Source: Glossina fuscipes
Taxonomy: Eukaryota > Arthropoda > Insecta > Diptera > Glossinidae
Assembly: GCF_014805625.2 (NCBI RefSeq)
Contig: NW_023998416.1
Location: 19,898,065 to 19,962,064, forward strand
Direction: 5' to 3'
DNA: 64,000 nt
Position 1 is the stretch's first letter; the number at the start of each line of letters is the position of its first letter. Positions 36,735 through 49,181 of this stretch are shown here, one piece after another. The translations under genes were made by a program, and so were the position numbers. The notes under the pieces were generated by a model, which worked only from the letters and a program-made list of their open reading frames with translations, was not told the DNA's origin and did not search any database.

Positions 36735-37527
36735 GGTATAAAAATCATTTTAATTGATTAAGACTTTCACTTAAAAGTACAAAAATGGGTGTAATCTGCC
36801 CACATGTATGCTTAAAATATCGAACAAGTTGGGAAAATTTCGAAAAAACGTAACTGTCCATCTCGTAAAAACTTCTACGCCAATGTTCATCCGATCTACC
36901 TGCATTGTCGGTTCAAAAATATTCCCGACCAATTCATAAGCGCACCCGAAACTGACGACAAAATCTTGATTTCAAATCAGTCGAAGGACACGCCCACAGA
37001 ACTACATGAACCGAGAACAACTCTGTTTTTCGAAAGGAATGAAAAATTTAATTTTTGCTCATTACTGATAAACTATACCAAACAAAGGTATAAAAATTTG
37101 AACCCATATTGTATGGGCGATGATGTACTATTCTTGTACAAAAATGGAAAAAATTTACCACGCCTACCTAACATTATAGTCTATTAAAATTTAATTGTTT
37201 CTTCAATACCTTTACAACGCGCAAAAATAATCTCAAAAACCTTATAAAGTTCCCCAGTTCAAATATGTCCACCTGTTCGTCTGTCCGTCTGGCCGTCTGT
37301 CCCTCTGTCTGTTTGCGCAATTTTGTAGTATTCTCCCGTTAGCGAAAATGAAGATATCGCCTGCAAAAAAAATTGAGATTGACCTAAACTTTTCAAAGGA
37401 GCCGCCTACAATGCCAACGTGCCTATGCGACGAAAACTTTTACTCTGGTTGGTTCTTTTGTCTTCTTAGGACAACGGTGGTGGGTATAAAAGATTCGGTC
37501 CTGGTAGAATTTAATTTTCTTACTTCT
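36735..37527 (-). repeat. Dispersed repeat family A copy
   Basis: Minus orientation. The terminal part GGTGGTGGGTATAAAAGATTCGGTC lies at about 37476-37500 with a decayed palindrome partner, GGTAGAAT, to 37510. CTCCCGTTAGCGAAAATGAAGATATCGCC lies at 37334-37363, preceded by a long CTGTCCGTCTG run. The chance open frame at 36966-37187 is part of this copy. Confidence 0.7.
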
Positions 37528-38209
37528 TTTCGTTTTTTTTTTTAATGAGGAGAAAAGCGTTTAATTTAACAAAATTTTATTAGTTTTTAACGAATAGTCA
37601 TCGATAGCGACCTGCTTTTAGAAGTAGTACACACTAGGTGAACTAATTTAAGTCCGATTACGACTCATCTTATATCCAATTCCAACATACAATATGAATT
37701 TCTGCGATGATCAGCGTTTGGGCAAAGGAATGCAATGCTATATATAACGGTGTGATGTCAACATAAACTTTGGTGATGAGTATAAAAATTAAGAAAGAAG
37801 AGTTTAATAATTTACGTCAGTCAAGAAGCTATATACCCTTGAGGATATATATATATATAGGAGGTTACGGACAGAGTAACTAGCCTAATATGCAACGCCA
37901 ACGACTATTGCAAAAATGCAAAAAACGTAAAGGAAATGAAAAGTCAATATGAAGTTACATCTGTCTTAAGCAATTAACTCGCTTTGTGATTGTGTTCGGT
38001 AGCTTTTATCAGTCCCCCCAACGTCCCTAAAAAAAAAAGCAGTTCATTAAAATTCTTTATGGTTTCATCTTATGATTTCAATACTAAAATATTTTCTTTA
38101 GTATTATCAGGGAGTCAATGAAAAAAGTAAAAGCAAGCAAAGATTTTAGAAATTAATATGGAGCCTTAGGTCAATTAAATTTATAATGAACTTGTTTGGA
38201 AATTTTATA

Positions 38210-38362
38210 CAAATTATTGAGAATCATAGACGCTTACTTTCAGTTGGCGGCAAATTTTTATACATTTACTCTCAGATGCAGGCAATTTTTATACAAATGC
38301 ATGTTCAAGTATTGAGAATTTTAAACAAATGTGGACGCTTATTCTCAGATGCATACATTTAA
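38210..38362 (+). repeat. Local repeat with TTTTTATACAAATTATTGAGAA and GGACGCTTATTCTCAGATG motifs
   Basis: The same two motifs, in the same order and repeated two to three times, reappear at 43209-43395, on the far side of the mariner element. The unit is roughly 65-90 bp. Confidence 0.55.
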
Positions 38363-39721
38363 TTATAAAAAAAGATATTTTTGAAAAATCTTGAAAAGAT
38401 CGAAGCCATCTTAGTGAGGGTTCCTTAATTTAAGGGAATTTAAGATGCTCTCTCTTCTTTTGTGCAAAAAAAAAAAAAATAAATAAATAAAAATAAATTT
38501 AATCTACATGTCTACAGCTAAGGCGGTAGGCAGGATTTTTGAGAAATATATTTTTTTTTGTATGATTGGCAAGCGTTTAAGTAAAAAAGTTTCAATTTCA
38601 AATGAAAAAAGGAACAGAAAACGATCATTTCTTAATAAGAGCAGTCTACACCAGCCAAATGGACATATTCACCATTTGTTTATCTTCATAAAGACATTAG
38701 AGAAAAGTTGGATGAAAAATCAGAAAATTGAAGGAGATTTTTTGTGGGCCGTTTTTAAAAATCGTCTTTTGAGAAGGATGTATCTCACATGTATTCGAGA
38801 CAGATTTTTTTGTTATAAAATATATTGTTTATTATTAGCCTTTATTATTAGCTTACAATTTGAGAAACATAACTATGACCCAAAATTCAAATCCAAAAAT
38901 TCACCTTTATTCTCTTCCCTCGATGATTTTTTTCTGGAAAGTGTCTAGGTTCTGCGAAGAACAGAAACGCAAATTTCACTCGCTATGTGTAGCGACATGA
39001 CAACGAAAATGATAAAAGAATATTTAATTCTACAGGAGAATTCATAGTCAACATCGAAAACTTCATCTCATGCCTTCAGTTTCTTCGCAAAAGCGATAAA
39101 AGCTTTCTAATCATTCTCAACTTTGCACGTAAATGCTTCTGAATGAATATATAGGTAGGTACTTTCTAAAGATCGTTCGATTCTTGTTCGATTCTTAGTG
39201 TTTTGCGAAGAGCTAGAAATCAATAGAGAAGACATAAGGAAGCAATTTCCCAGCAAGGCTTTATCCGATCCGTTCAATGCTTTTGGAGTGCTTGGAGGCA
39301 AGAGCGAAACTTCATGGAAAGAATTTTATTTAAGCAATGAATTTCTTTCCTCTTATTCCAGGAGGACAAAATCATCCATTGAGCAAAAAAAAAAAAAAAA
39401 AGAGTTTTTTCTCGAAAAGTCTACAGTAACGTTATCCTTTAGGGCGACTATAAAACACTTTCTCACTTGTTGCATTTAAAAGTTCAAATATTTAGTGACC
39501 CTATACAGCTACAGTTACATAATATCTTAATTGCATATATTCTAATTGATCCGGGTATAAAAAAAGTGACAATTGATTTACATCCAAGATGTTGAAGAAG
39601 CCATAAATATGCTTAATTGAAGTAATTATTATATAATTGTTTAATTTCAGCCAAAAAATAAATTGATGATAACAAGGCATCAATAATAGGAGAAATTACA
39701 GCAACAATTATTATTATTAAG

Positions 39722-39736
39722 TCGCCGAAGCGGCGA
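39722..39736. promoter_or_regulatory. GC-rich hairpin 29 nt upstream of the CD36-1 start codon
   Basis: TCGCCG, AAG, CGGCGA: a perfect 6 bp all-but-one G/C stem with a 3-nt loop in otherwise A+T-rich leader sequence. In an mRNA leader it could slow scanning. The effect is untested. Confidence 0.4.
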
Positions 39737-39764
39737 GAGAACACGAAATTGAAATATAATCAAG

Positions 39765-42700
39765 ATGCCACAAAAGTCGACAACTATGAAGATATGGACT
39801 AAAAGTAGAAAACGCACATTAGTCAGTGCGTTGGGCTTTTTACTAAGTATTTTTGCTATCTTGTGTGCCATGTTTTGGGAGAGAATATTCGATAGTATTA
39901 TGGCAAAGGTAAGTAAGTGTTTACCTTTTTATATATATAATATAATATACCTATAAATATGTACATATATGCGCAAGTTAACCTCAAGCCACAAGTAATA
40001 TAATAAAATCAATCTATTAACAAAAAGCATTGTTTGCTTTCGTTTCAAAGAACATTACTTTTGTTGTACTCTACCCTACCCTATATCAACAGTGTAAGGT
40101 TCAGCGGACGTTCAAAAGAATTTGAGATAGAGCCAACTTTTATATACCCCAAGCAATCAAATCATATTATAGATGCCTGCTCGTCTGTCTGACATCTATT
40201 CTATCTATAGATCGGAATTTTTGAGATATTTTAAATACTTTCTTATATCTTATACCTTCTTTAGATATATATATATATGTACATCTATCTTTTGATATGT
40301 TTCGGCCTAGCCACGTATACCATACACTTGGCATTGTATTCTAAAGTAGCCATTGAGAAAATTTCTTCTTCTCCTAAAAATCACAAGTTAAAAGATTAGA
40401 TTCGGTTGTGACCGAATTCTTTATATTCAAAACGATACAGTATGACGCCGCCCGCTATTGAATTCCCTACACTGAGCTTTAGTTATGCATAAAACGACTT
40501 TTCAAAATAAGGTATTATATGAGATTTGGTCAAAAAAGTGATCCGACTTGAAACATTTTCAACAGCCTTCTTCCCACACCAAACACATTTCATTAAAATA
40601 TCGCAGAAAACAAAAAGGACAGGTGGGCAGTAAGATAGGCACGAGGCCAACAACTTCGTTGGGTATAATAAAAGGTGGGTTTATCTCAAGCCTCTCTGGG
40701 TGCTGCATAAATTCTCACAACCTTAATACATTCTTGTGACACAAGTGGTGTAGGATATAACAAACGAATACTCTAAGTTTCCATACAGCATAGCGTTAGT
40801 TGGGCATGGATGATTTTTTCAGAATTTACGCGGAAATTGTTATTAAATCTTAAGTGCGGCAGAGTTTTTAATAAAGCCGGCACCCTTAGATCCTTCTGCT
40901 TTAAGACTTAAGGCTAAATTAATAATGATAATAATAATAATAGTAGAAAGATATTAATTGATACAAAGGTTATTGTAGTTTGCCAGTAATGAGTAGGAAC
41001 TCAGAAAGAGAAGACTTTCTCTGACTATACGGGAATGTGGGCGTATCCTTTCGACCAATTTGTCCCATTTTCAATACCAATTTTCCAATGTTTCTGCCAC
41101 ATTTCAAGTTAATAGATTCATTTGCCGCCCGGAGAACATTTGCTACGGTGATTATGAGATTAACACGCCAAAATCGATTTAGAATTTGGTATCGATCAGT
41201 GGTACATACACTCTCTGCGGTCTCTAAACGTTCTTTCTGGGCATGTTGACAAAATACCCGCTCCTTCCGACCTTCCACCATTCACAGTGTTTCTAAAGCT
41301 TCCTTCCGGGTGTTGTAAACATTTTGACAAAGAGAATATACCTCCGCCTATCGGTAATCGGTGTAAAAAGAAAAACTACATATTAATATGTATTCTTATC
41401 ATCTATTGAACATATCACTTAGAAATTTGATACTTTTTATTTTAGGCGAAAAACTCGACGAAAAAATAACTTTGAGAAAATAATTGTGAGTAAAAATCTG
41501 TGTATGAGTGTAGATATTATTGGCTTTTGTTAGTTTAAACATCGTTAAGATTTGACTTAAAATTGAGATTGGCATTTTTGAATTAAAGCTCAAAAACACT
41601 TACATAATATATTACATAAACACTTCTGTAATACCGTACAATGAATACTGAATATTCGTTGTTTTTTATTTCTTTTGTTTTTTTTTTTTTCTTTTGTTAA
41701 TATTGATAACGTTGTAAATCTTTCCGTGTTTGTTGTTGTTTCTGTAACGAATAAATATGTTAGTTTGGGGAAAAAGAAATCCATTATTTTTATATGAACT
41801 TCAAGACTTTATTTAACATGCTTCGGATTGTCCGATTTGGGTCAAATATGCACCGTTTTGTTGTACGATTTGTTGCCATTTTAAAGGCAACTTCAAAATG
41901 CCTCTCTCATAGAAGTCCTGGTCTCTATTTGCAAAAAACTCTAGTAGTCGATTTTCACAATCCTTCCTAGATTCCAATTTTTTATCATTAAAGAAATTTT
42001 GCAATGCAAGAAAAAGATGATAATCGCTTGATGCCAAGTCCGGACTGTATGGCGGATGCATTAAAACTTCCCAACCAAGCTCCCGAAGTTTCTGGCGAGT
42101 CACTGTAGATGTGTGTGGCCTAGCGTTGTCCTGGTGGAACACGACACCTCTCCTGTTGGCCAATTCTGGCCGTTTCTGGTCAATCGCTATCTTCAAACGG
42201 TCCAGTTGTTGACAGTAGAGATCAGAATTTAGCGTTTGGCCATATGGAAGCAACTCATAATAAATAATCCCGTTCCAGTCCCATCAAATGCATAGCAAAA
42301 CTTTCCTGGCCGTTAGTCCTGGTTTGACCACCGTTTAAGGTGCTTCACCGCTCTTTGACCACGATCGTTTTCGCACAGGATTATCGTATGTGATCCATTT
42401 CTCATCTCCAGTCACCATCCGTTTAAGAAATGGGTCTATCTCATTCCGTTTCGCCAAGGCTTCGCAGATGGAAATTCGATCCATCATGTTTTTTTCTGTT
42501 AATTGGTGTGGCACCCAAACATCGAACTTCTTTTTGAATCCAGCTTTGTATAAATGGTTTAAAACTGTTATATGGTCGATTTTTAGCTCCTGGGCGATGT
42601 TACGACTGCTAACATGCCGGTCAACTTCGATCATTTCCCCGATTTTATCGACATTTTCGACGACCGGCCTACCTGTGCGAGGTGCATCTTTAACATCAAA

Positions 42701-45700
42701 AATTCCCCAACGGAATCTACGAAACCAAAATTGCACATAATTGGCTGTTACAGTATCGAAACCATAAACAGCATTCACAACTTTAGCCGCCTGGCTTGCA
42801 TTTTAGCCTTTGTCAAAGAAAAACTGTAAACTGTACCGAATTTTCTCTTTGTGCACTTCCATTTTTAATACGCTGTAACTCACAACTGAATGCACCAAAC
42901 AAAAAACAGCAAAAGAATTTTTTTTACTGCGAAATGTCACCTTTCCAACGAGCATAAATCTGAAATTGTTTGATCGATACTTTACGAGAAATCTATCAGT
43001 GCAGCCATCTACCGAAAAAATAATGGATTTCTTTTTCCCCAAACTAATATATTAATTATTTAACAATTGATTTAATTGATGACTCATAGAAATATCAGCC
43101 AAAAGAGATAAGGCAAAAATTGCATATATTTTGTAAAGCATAGTTTTGGGATTTTCGTTGAAAAGATGTTCAAAAATAATTTTTGCTTAAAAGCACTACC
43201 GTTCAAATGTAAACAAACGTATACGCTTATTCTCAGATGGTTGGCATTTTTATACAAATTATTGAGAACATATGCGTAAACACATGTGTGGACGCTTATT
43301 CTCACTTGTTTGGAATTTTTATACAAATTACTGAGAACATATACGCTATTTTCTCTAAAGCGCGATTAGATTATACGCTTATATTCTCTCAGCTTCTAGC
43401 TTTAATGAGACAAAGAATTTCAATCAATCAAAAAATGGTAAAGGATTGATTTTGAAGAGTTACGGCATGCGCTTGTTATCTCTTTTTACCACTGACTTTA
43501 GAAAGTATACTCAGATAGAATTAATAAAAAAAACACTTGTATTACATCAAATTGAAACATGGGTCTTGACTTGCCCCCATATTTTTGTAAATAAACTATA
43601 AAGAAAGCTCATTAGAATTATGTAAAAAATTCCTGAAGAAAATTCCCGGCGAGTCACTATTAACCGTGTTCTGAGGAAAATCTGAGAGACACGAGAAGTC
43701 ACAAGACAATTTATGGTTTGTACTTTGCGTGACCTAATAAGCTTGCTTTATAACAAAATATTGTTTTATGACGAGCAGACCTGCGGAATATCGAAATTGA
43801 TACAAAGTCGAAACAACTTTACCTACAGAACTTTCTCTTACGGCTAGTGAGCAGCTACAATGCCAAAATATACCCTTACTACCCTTTCGTTAATCAAAAG
43901 ATATATGGGACAAAGTTTCCATATTTTTGAAAATCGTAATTTCGGTAGTGAGAAGGACGGGAAAGGAGAATGGCTATCAATGAAAAGAAGAGCTTGTTAA
44001 ACCTTCAAACATGTCCTGAACAGTACTCTTCGAAACGTAAATTCTTAGTCCGTAATCGTGTTGCCCTTTGCGGCATGCAATCAAAAAATCCCTTTACAAG
44101 ATCCAAGTAATAATAACTAAAGGTTTGGCTTTCAGCTTTATCGAACTGAATAGACATGAAAACTTTATAGAGTGCTATGTAAATGTTCGTGAGGTCAGGA
44201 TTACGCTATGTTGTTCTTTCCGATGGATTTACTAAGTAAAAGTTTTTCCTTTTTTTTGTTTTCTTTTTTTAGGAAATGGTTTTACGACCAAATTCTCAGG
44301 TCTTTCAAAAATGGAAAAACCCACCGTTGTCGTTAAATTTGGATATATATTTATTCAATTGGACTAATCCGGCAGATTTTAGAAATCTTACTACTAAACC
44401 AATACTCGAACAATGCGGACCGTATCGTTTTGTTGAAAAACCAGATAAAGTGGATATTAGATGGCACCCCGAGAATAGTTCCTTAACATATCGCAGGAAA
44501 AGTTTTTTCTATTTTGACGTTAACGGCAGTAACGGAAGTTTAAGCGATGAGATTATAACTGTAAATCCCGTGGCTTTGGTAAGTCATTTGATTTCATGTT
44601 TTCATTATTAAATTATTACGGTTTAAAGTCAGCCGCTGGTAAAGGTAAACAATGGGATCCTGTACGTCGAAAAATGGTTGATGTCGGCTTAAATTTATAT
44701 CAGCAGAAAATGTCTGTGAAGAGGACGGTGGATGAACTTTTATTTACCGGTTATAGCGATGATATGCTTGATATGGCTCGAGCTATGCCCCTTTTCGGCA
44801 AAGACGTGGAAGTGCCTTTCGATAGGTTTGGCTGGTTTTATACGGTAATTAAAAATTTAGTTTTATAGATGAAAAAGAATTTTGTAAATTTTTTGCTTAA
44901 TTTTTTTTGTTTCTAAATATCAGCGTAATGGTAGTGCCGATCTGACAGGAGTTTTTAATGTTTATACCGGTCAGCAAGATATCAAGAAATTGGGTCAAAT
45001 GTTCTCTTGGAATTATAAAAGACATTTGGGATTTTTCGAATCTTATTGCGGCTTTGCAAATGGTTCTGCAGGGGAATTTCAACCACCGAACCTGACACCG
45101 AAGAGCATAGTGAAACTTTTTACCCCCGATATGTGTCGTACAATACCTTTGGATTATAAAGAGACTCAAATTGTTGAAGGAATCAAAGGTTATAAATATG
45201 CCGGGGGTCAACGATCCGTAGATAATGGTATATTCCTTCCAAATATGTAAAAATGATTTCTTATTACTTTTTTTTTCTCTTAAGGCTCTTTGTATCCGGA
45301 GAACAAATGTTTTTGTGGCGGTAATTGCGTGCTATCCGGTGTTATGAATATATCTTCTTGTCGTTTTGGTTCGCCAGTATTTATGTCTTATCCTCATTTC
45401 TATCAAGCGGATGATTTCTATTTAAATCAAGTAGAAGGCTTACAACCTCAAGCTGACAAACATGAGTTCTATATGGTTTTGGAGCCGAAGACAGGTATAT
45501 CCTTAGAAGTGGCAGCCCGCTTTCAAGTGAATATGCTAGTCGAACCAATTCGTGGTATTAGGTATTAATAGATGTCCTTTTAAGTTGTGACACATTTTTA
45601 TTCATAGTAAATATTTTCCATTTATTCAGCCTTTACGAGAATATACCTCGCATATTCTTTCCTATGATCTGGTTCGAACAAAAAGTGCGCATTACGCCAG

Positions 45701-46029
45701 ATTTGGCGAAAAATTTGAAAACTCTGCCTTATGTACTTTTAGGCGGTCAAATAATTGCCGGCTTTTTATTCTTAATCGGTCTGATTCTCTTGTGCTGGTA
45801 CCCGATTAAATATGTTTGGTCCACGCATAAAATTCAAGAAATTAAAGTGTACCCAGCAGAAAACGGCAAAGCCATCAATAGCAAGCAAAGTGAATTAAAA
45901 ATTTTGGAGACAGAGAAAAAAACACCAGACAGTTCACCCTTGTTGGAGAAAAATTCGCAATTAAAGCCCGCAATTACACCAAAATCGCCTAAACGTGACA
46001 CAGACGCCAATGATGTTAGTCATAAATAA
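39765..46029 (+). CDS. CD36 family scavenger receptor class B, copy 1
   Basis: Six exons: 39765-39908, 44273-44578, 44629-44844, 44924-45227, 45285-45561 and 45630-46029. The introns are 4364, 50, 79, 57 and 68 bp, all GT-AG, with phases 0, 0, 0, 1 and 2. The product is 548 aa with the CD36 topology. An N-terminal transmembrane segment lies at about residues 19-39 and a C-terminal one at about 448-473, with a large extracellular loop between and a 75-residue hydrophilic tail. Family marks: YLFNWTNP, CGPYRF, the cysteine-rich ENKCFCGGNC...SSC block, and QVEGLQ followed by the LEPKTG block. Most fly homologues (emp, croquemort, SNMP and relatives) bind lipids, lipoproteins or apoptotic cells. 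I cannot say which subgroup this is. Intron 1 carries a mariner, a SINE fragment and older repeats. AATAAA lies at 46576 and 46595. Confidence 0.93.
40385..41375 (+). repeat. Dispersed repeat family A copy interrupted by a SINE
   Basis: Starts with the decayed palindrome GATTCGGTTGTGACCGAATTC (about 40399-40419). Later it shows AAATCGATTTAGAATTTG...GATCAG, CATTTTGACAAAG and the terminal TATCGGTAATCGGTGTAAAAAG near 41350-41370. The SINE body at 40845-40943 sits inside it. Confidence 0.55.
40845..40943 (+). repeat. tRNA-derived SINE copy, body and tail
   Basis: AAGTGCGGCAGAG, AATAAAGCCGGCACCCTTAG, CTTTAAGACTTAAGGCTAAAT and an (AAT)n tail match the copy at 29283. The B box region is decayed. 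Confidence 0.65.
41763..43044 (-). mobile_element. Complete mariner element (mellifera-type) with inactive transposase
   Basis: A 1282 bp element bounded by perfect 29 bp terminal inverted repeats, 41763-41791 and 43016-43044, starting GTTTGGGGAAAAAGAAATCC. TA dinucleotides flank it at 41761-41762 and 43045-43046, as expected for the mariner target duplication. The transposase is on the minus strand. Length, perfect ends and sequence match the mellifera-like mariners of insects. Perfect ends plus only three nonsense mutations indicate a fairly recent insertion. It lies in intron 1 of CD36 copy 1, antisense to the host gene. Confidence 0.96.
41813..42862 (-). pseudogene. Mariner transposase, full length, three in-frame stops
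   Basis: One uninterrupted reading frame of 350 codons from ATG (42862) to TAA (41813), with no frameshift. It is broken by nonsense codons at codon 20 (42805-42803, TAA), after SKSGEAP (42337-42335, TAA) and after VLLCI (42286-42284, TGA). The N-terminal helix-turn-helix DNA-binding region, the WVPHQLT linker and the catalytic D,D34D triad are visible: VTGDEKW (codon 153), HQDNARPH (codon 245) and SSDYHLF (codon 280). The breaks look like single-base changes (for example a Trp or Gln codon to stop), so the protein is not made. Mariner is a DNA transposon, not a virus. Confidence 0.95.
43209..43395 (+). repeat. Tandem repeat, about 85 bp unit, two copies
   Basis: GGACGCTTATTCTC, TGTTTGG, AATTTTTATACAAATTA, TGAGAACATATACGC occurs twice in a row with few changes, plus a partial third unit. 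It is related to 38210-38362. It lies about 160 bp beyond the right end of the mariner. Confidence 0.6.
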
Positions 46030-46354
46030 TTCGAATATTTACGGATTAAAAGCCGTCCTCAAGCAAAGAAAGAAAGAAACAAGAAGACAACCGTAGAGCA
46101 TAAAGAAAACAAAACGTAATAAATGTCTTTTTTTACTTTTAGAAATATTGAAATATTGAAATATTTAGGTTTTTAAGTTTTTAAGTTTTTATAAAGGATT
46201 TTGTACACATTTTCGCATGTAAAGCATTCATCTAAAATTTTGCATACGTATATACATCCATGCATACCCACATCCACACAAAGATATATATATATATGTG
46301 TTTTTGAGACTTGATCCATCAATTAATTTTCATACGTAATTAGAATATTTGATC

Positions 46355-46409
46355 ATTTGAACGTCAAAAATGCTGAACCTAACTAATTAAACACTTTTGA
46401 CGTTCAAAT
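46355..46409. other. 15 bp perfect inverted repeat (stem-loop) in the CD36-1 3' region
   Basis: The left arm ATTTGAACGTCAAAA (46355-46369) is the exact reverse complement of the right arm TTTTGACGTTCAAAT (46395-46409), with a 25-nt loop. It lies 326 nt after the stop codon and before the AATAAA signals, so it would be in the mRNA. Confidence 0.75.
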
Positions 46410-49150
46410 CAAAGCGTAATTGTTTATTAAATACCAGCGCACGTCGTTGATCAATTGAGATCAATCAGTATTTAATATGAATCTCTTATCATTAAAACAC
46501 ATGATCGCCTTTTTCCTTTAGAAGAGAAAACAAACAAACAAAACAAAAAAAAAAAAACCAGAAGAAACTATAGAAAATAAATTTTTGAAAAACAAATAAA
46601 GTTTAAAAAGCAAACAATTCTTTCAAGAATATATAAATTATTGAAATATTAAAGAAAAAAAAAATAATAATAATAATAAATAAATAAATCGGGATAAACA
46701 AAAAATAAAAGTAATCCAAAATATTTGTTTGATTTTTCCCAATACGCATAATGCTTGATCTGTTGATAGGGAAGCGATTGTAACTAGATGAGAAGCAAAA
46801 CTATTTAAAACGTTACAATCGGGCAAGGCCCACTACGATCTGCCTTATCTTACGCTATCATTTCGCTAAAAATTAGACGCCGCTTTTATATAAAGTTGCA
46901 CTTTTTGAATACTTTATGAGTACTTGCACGGAAGCATGGTCGGAAAAAAAGACCTCTATGATCTAAATATAGCATACATAATTTGTATATTGCCATTAAG
47001 TACCCTACACCACTTCCTTTCACACATCTATGTAAATAATGACGCATTTCAAAGTAAGGCTTTATATGTGGAGTAGTCGAAGAAGTGGCCCAATGCGAAC
47101 CATTCATCCTTGGATAAATATACGGCGGTGTACGCAATTTCATCGATATATTTCAAAAATTTGCGACCAAAATTACATGAACACACATCACACGGTCAGA
47201 GGGACGGACGGACGGACAGACAGGCTTAAATCGATTTAGAAAAGGATAGGTCTATATTAAGCGCTTTGCACAATTTTAGCATACGCTGTGCCACAAATGC
47301 TGTAAGCTATAAAAAGATTTAATGTGAAATGTAATGGATAAACGAACTTAATATATTTTGCATCGCGAGTGATATACGACATCGTTATGGAACCTTTTCT
47401 GTGTAGATCGGTTTAAACCTAGGCTTTCGCACGGAGGTATAAAGAGATTTTCAAGCCCTACGTGGTGTATTTTTTCGTTCAAAAAAACGAATCCTTCTTA
47501 AAAAGCATCAACGTATTCTATAGACCAAAAATTGTGTTTGAAGAAAAAAAAACATTTAAATTTTTTTAAATTATTTGATTCCAAATTGAAGAGATCACGT
47601 AAGGCGATAGAAAAAATGTACAATGATATTACCAAGAATTCGGCATATTCGAAGCTCTCGAAACTCTCGAAACTCTTAGGTTGCGCATACCTCAACAGGA
47701 TAAAAAGAAAACAATATGTATTTTTGTTGTAATAGTTGTGATTTGATTTTGATATTTCAAAGGAATATTTATAAGGACTGCTAAGACCCGCAAACTACGC
47801 AGAAAAACATGTCTTCTGGGAATACATTTACAAAGGGTATCTCGCAAAAAGCACGGATCCAGTGCATCTTGCATCTTAAGATCACCGTTCACAGAAACTT
47901 TTTCAAAAAAGAAATCTTTCCCTTGGAACGGCAATGTTGAACTGTTAACTTTGTTCATAATGTTAACTGCATTGACATTAACATTAAAATTAACATCTTT
48001 AACTTGGCAGCGTAAAGAAAAGCGGAAGTGCATTTAAAAATATGTAAATCTGAGGATATTATAAACGGTTTTCTTGCTAATTTTATATTAATTATTTCAA
48101 TTGATATCAGTTTTACAAAAATAACAAAAAATAAATAAATAAACAAAATAAGAATAAGAATAATATTATTACCATTAAGAGGAAGATCATTGCAATTCTC
48201 AGCGATAATGAAATTATGATGAAAAGCAAAAAGACAAAAAGAAAAAAAGAAACAAGAAAGTTTCGACTGTCGAAATTCAGACATAATTTAGATACAGACG
48301 GACGTTTCTCGCTTTTCGAAACAAACGCACGAAAGAAAGCTAAAAAGTCAGCAGATAATTTTGAATTGAAAAAGCATACAACTGATATCAGTTTAAAACA
48401 GTTTAAGTCACGACTAACAAGAGGCAAAACCAACAAAAAAAAAAAACAAAAACAAAAACAAAAGCAAAAAAAATAAAAACAAAATGAAATTAATGAATAA
48501 ACTAAAAGCACAGTCTTGAGGAAAACAATCGGGAATGCATAAGCACGGTTATAAAAACGCAAATTATTTAATGTAAACGCTTTAGTCGATGAAAAGACAC
48601 GATTATATTAAGAACCAGACTTTAAAGGAATAATAATTATAAAAAAATTAAAAAAAATAAATAAATAAAAAGAAAAATTTCAAAATTTGCAAGTGCATCA
48701 ACTATTGATTAGACATTTAATGAATTAAAAAAAAAAAAAAAAAAAACAAATTTTCGAATTTATTTTAATGATATAATTTAAAATTACTGTAAGTGTTATT
48801 AATTTTTTTATTTTTTTTTTTTTCTTTCACTTTATTTGCCTTAGTTGTGTGTAAAACATGATCACATTCGAAAATAAAATCATTAATGTTAAAAATAAAT
48901 AAATAAATAAATAAATATTTTGTAAGTGAAGAAAGTTTAAAAAAGAAAATAAAATGAATATTTTTTATAATTTATACACTAACGGGAATAAGTTCGAACA
49001 CAGTAAAGTGCTGCAGTTTATTTACATACTTTGCTTTGCATCACACAAACACTAAATTTGCTTTCAAAGACATTACGACAAACGTAGTTTTTTTCTAAAT
49101 TTTTACTTCGGCTAATGCTTATTAATCTTATTATCATTTAAATGTGATTT

Positions 49151-49181
<31 letters not shown>

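Larger units (their letters stand above)
22584..39764. other. 17 kb with no supported gene; repeat debris
   Basis: No frame with a recognisable domain and no convincing exon chain. The content is simple repeats, one tRNA-derived SINE, several copies of the GGTGATGGGTATAAAA-ended repeat family, a degenerate tandem array (35508-35925) and scattered TE-like CTGTCCGTCTGTCC strings. Untranslated first exons of the CD36 gene that follows may lie here, and an acceptor-like TTTAATTTCAG ends at 39650. An 82-codon open stretch at 31850-32098 is the only other coding-like trace. Confidence 0.55.
39909..44272. other. Long intron 1 of CD36 copy 1, filled with transposable element remains
   Basis: The donor is GTAAGT at 39909 and the acceptor is TTTTTTTAG ending at 44272. 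It contains a family A repeat interrupted by a SINE body (about 40385-41375), a complete mariner (41763-43044) and a local tandem repeat (43209-43395). No extra coding exon is seen. The corresponding intron of copy 2 is 72 bp, so this one has grown by insertion. Confidence 0.75.

Noticed and set aside
47940..48003. Cluster of GTTAAC/ATTAAC words
   Set aside because: A short run of related words in A+T-rich DNA, with irregular spacing and no second copy. Chance is sufficient.
48113..48562. 149-codon Phe/Leu-rich minus-strand frame
   Set aside because: It is the mirror of A-rich sequence on the + strand. TTT and TTC runs give Phe and no family is recognisable.
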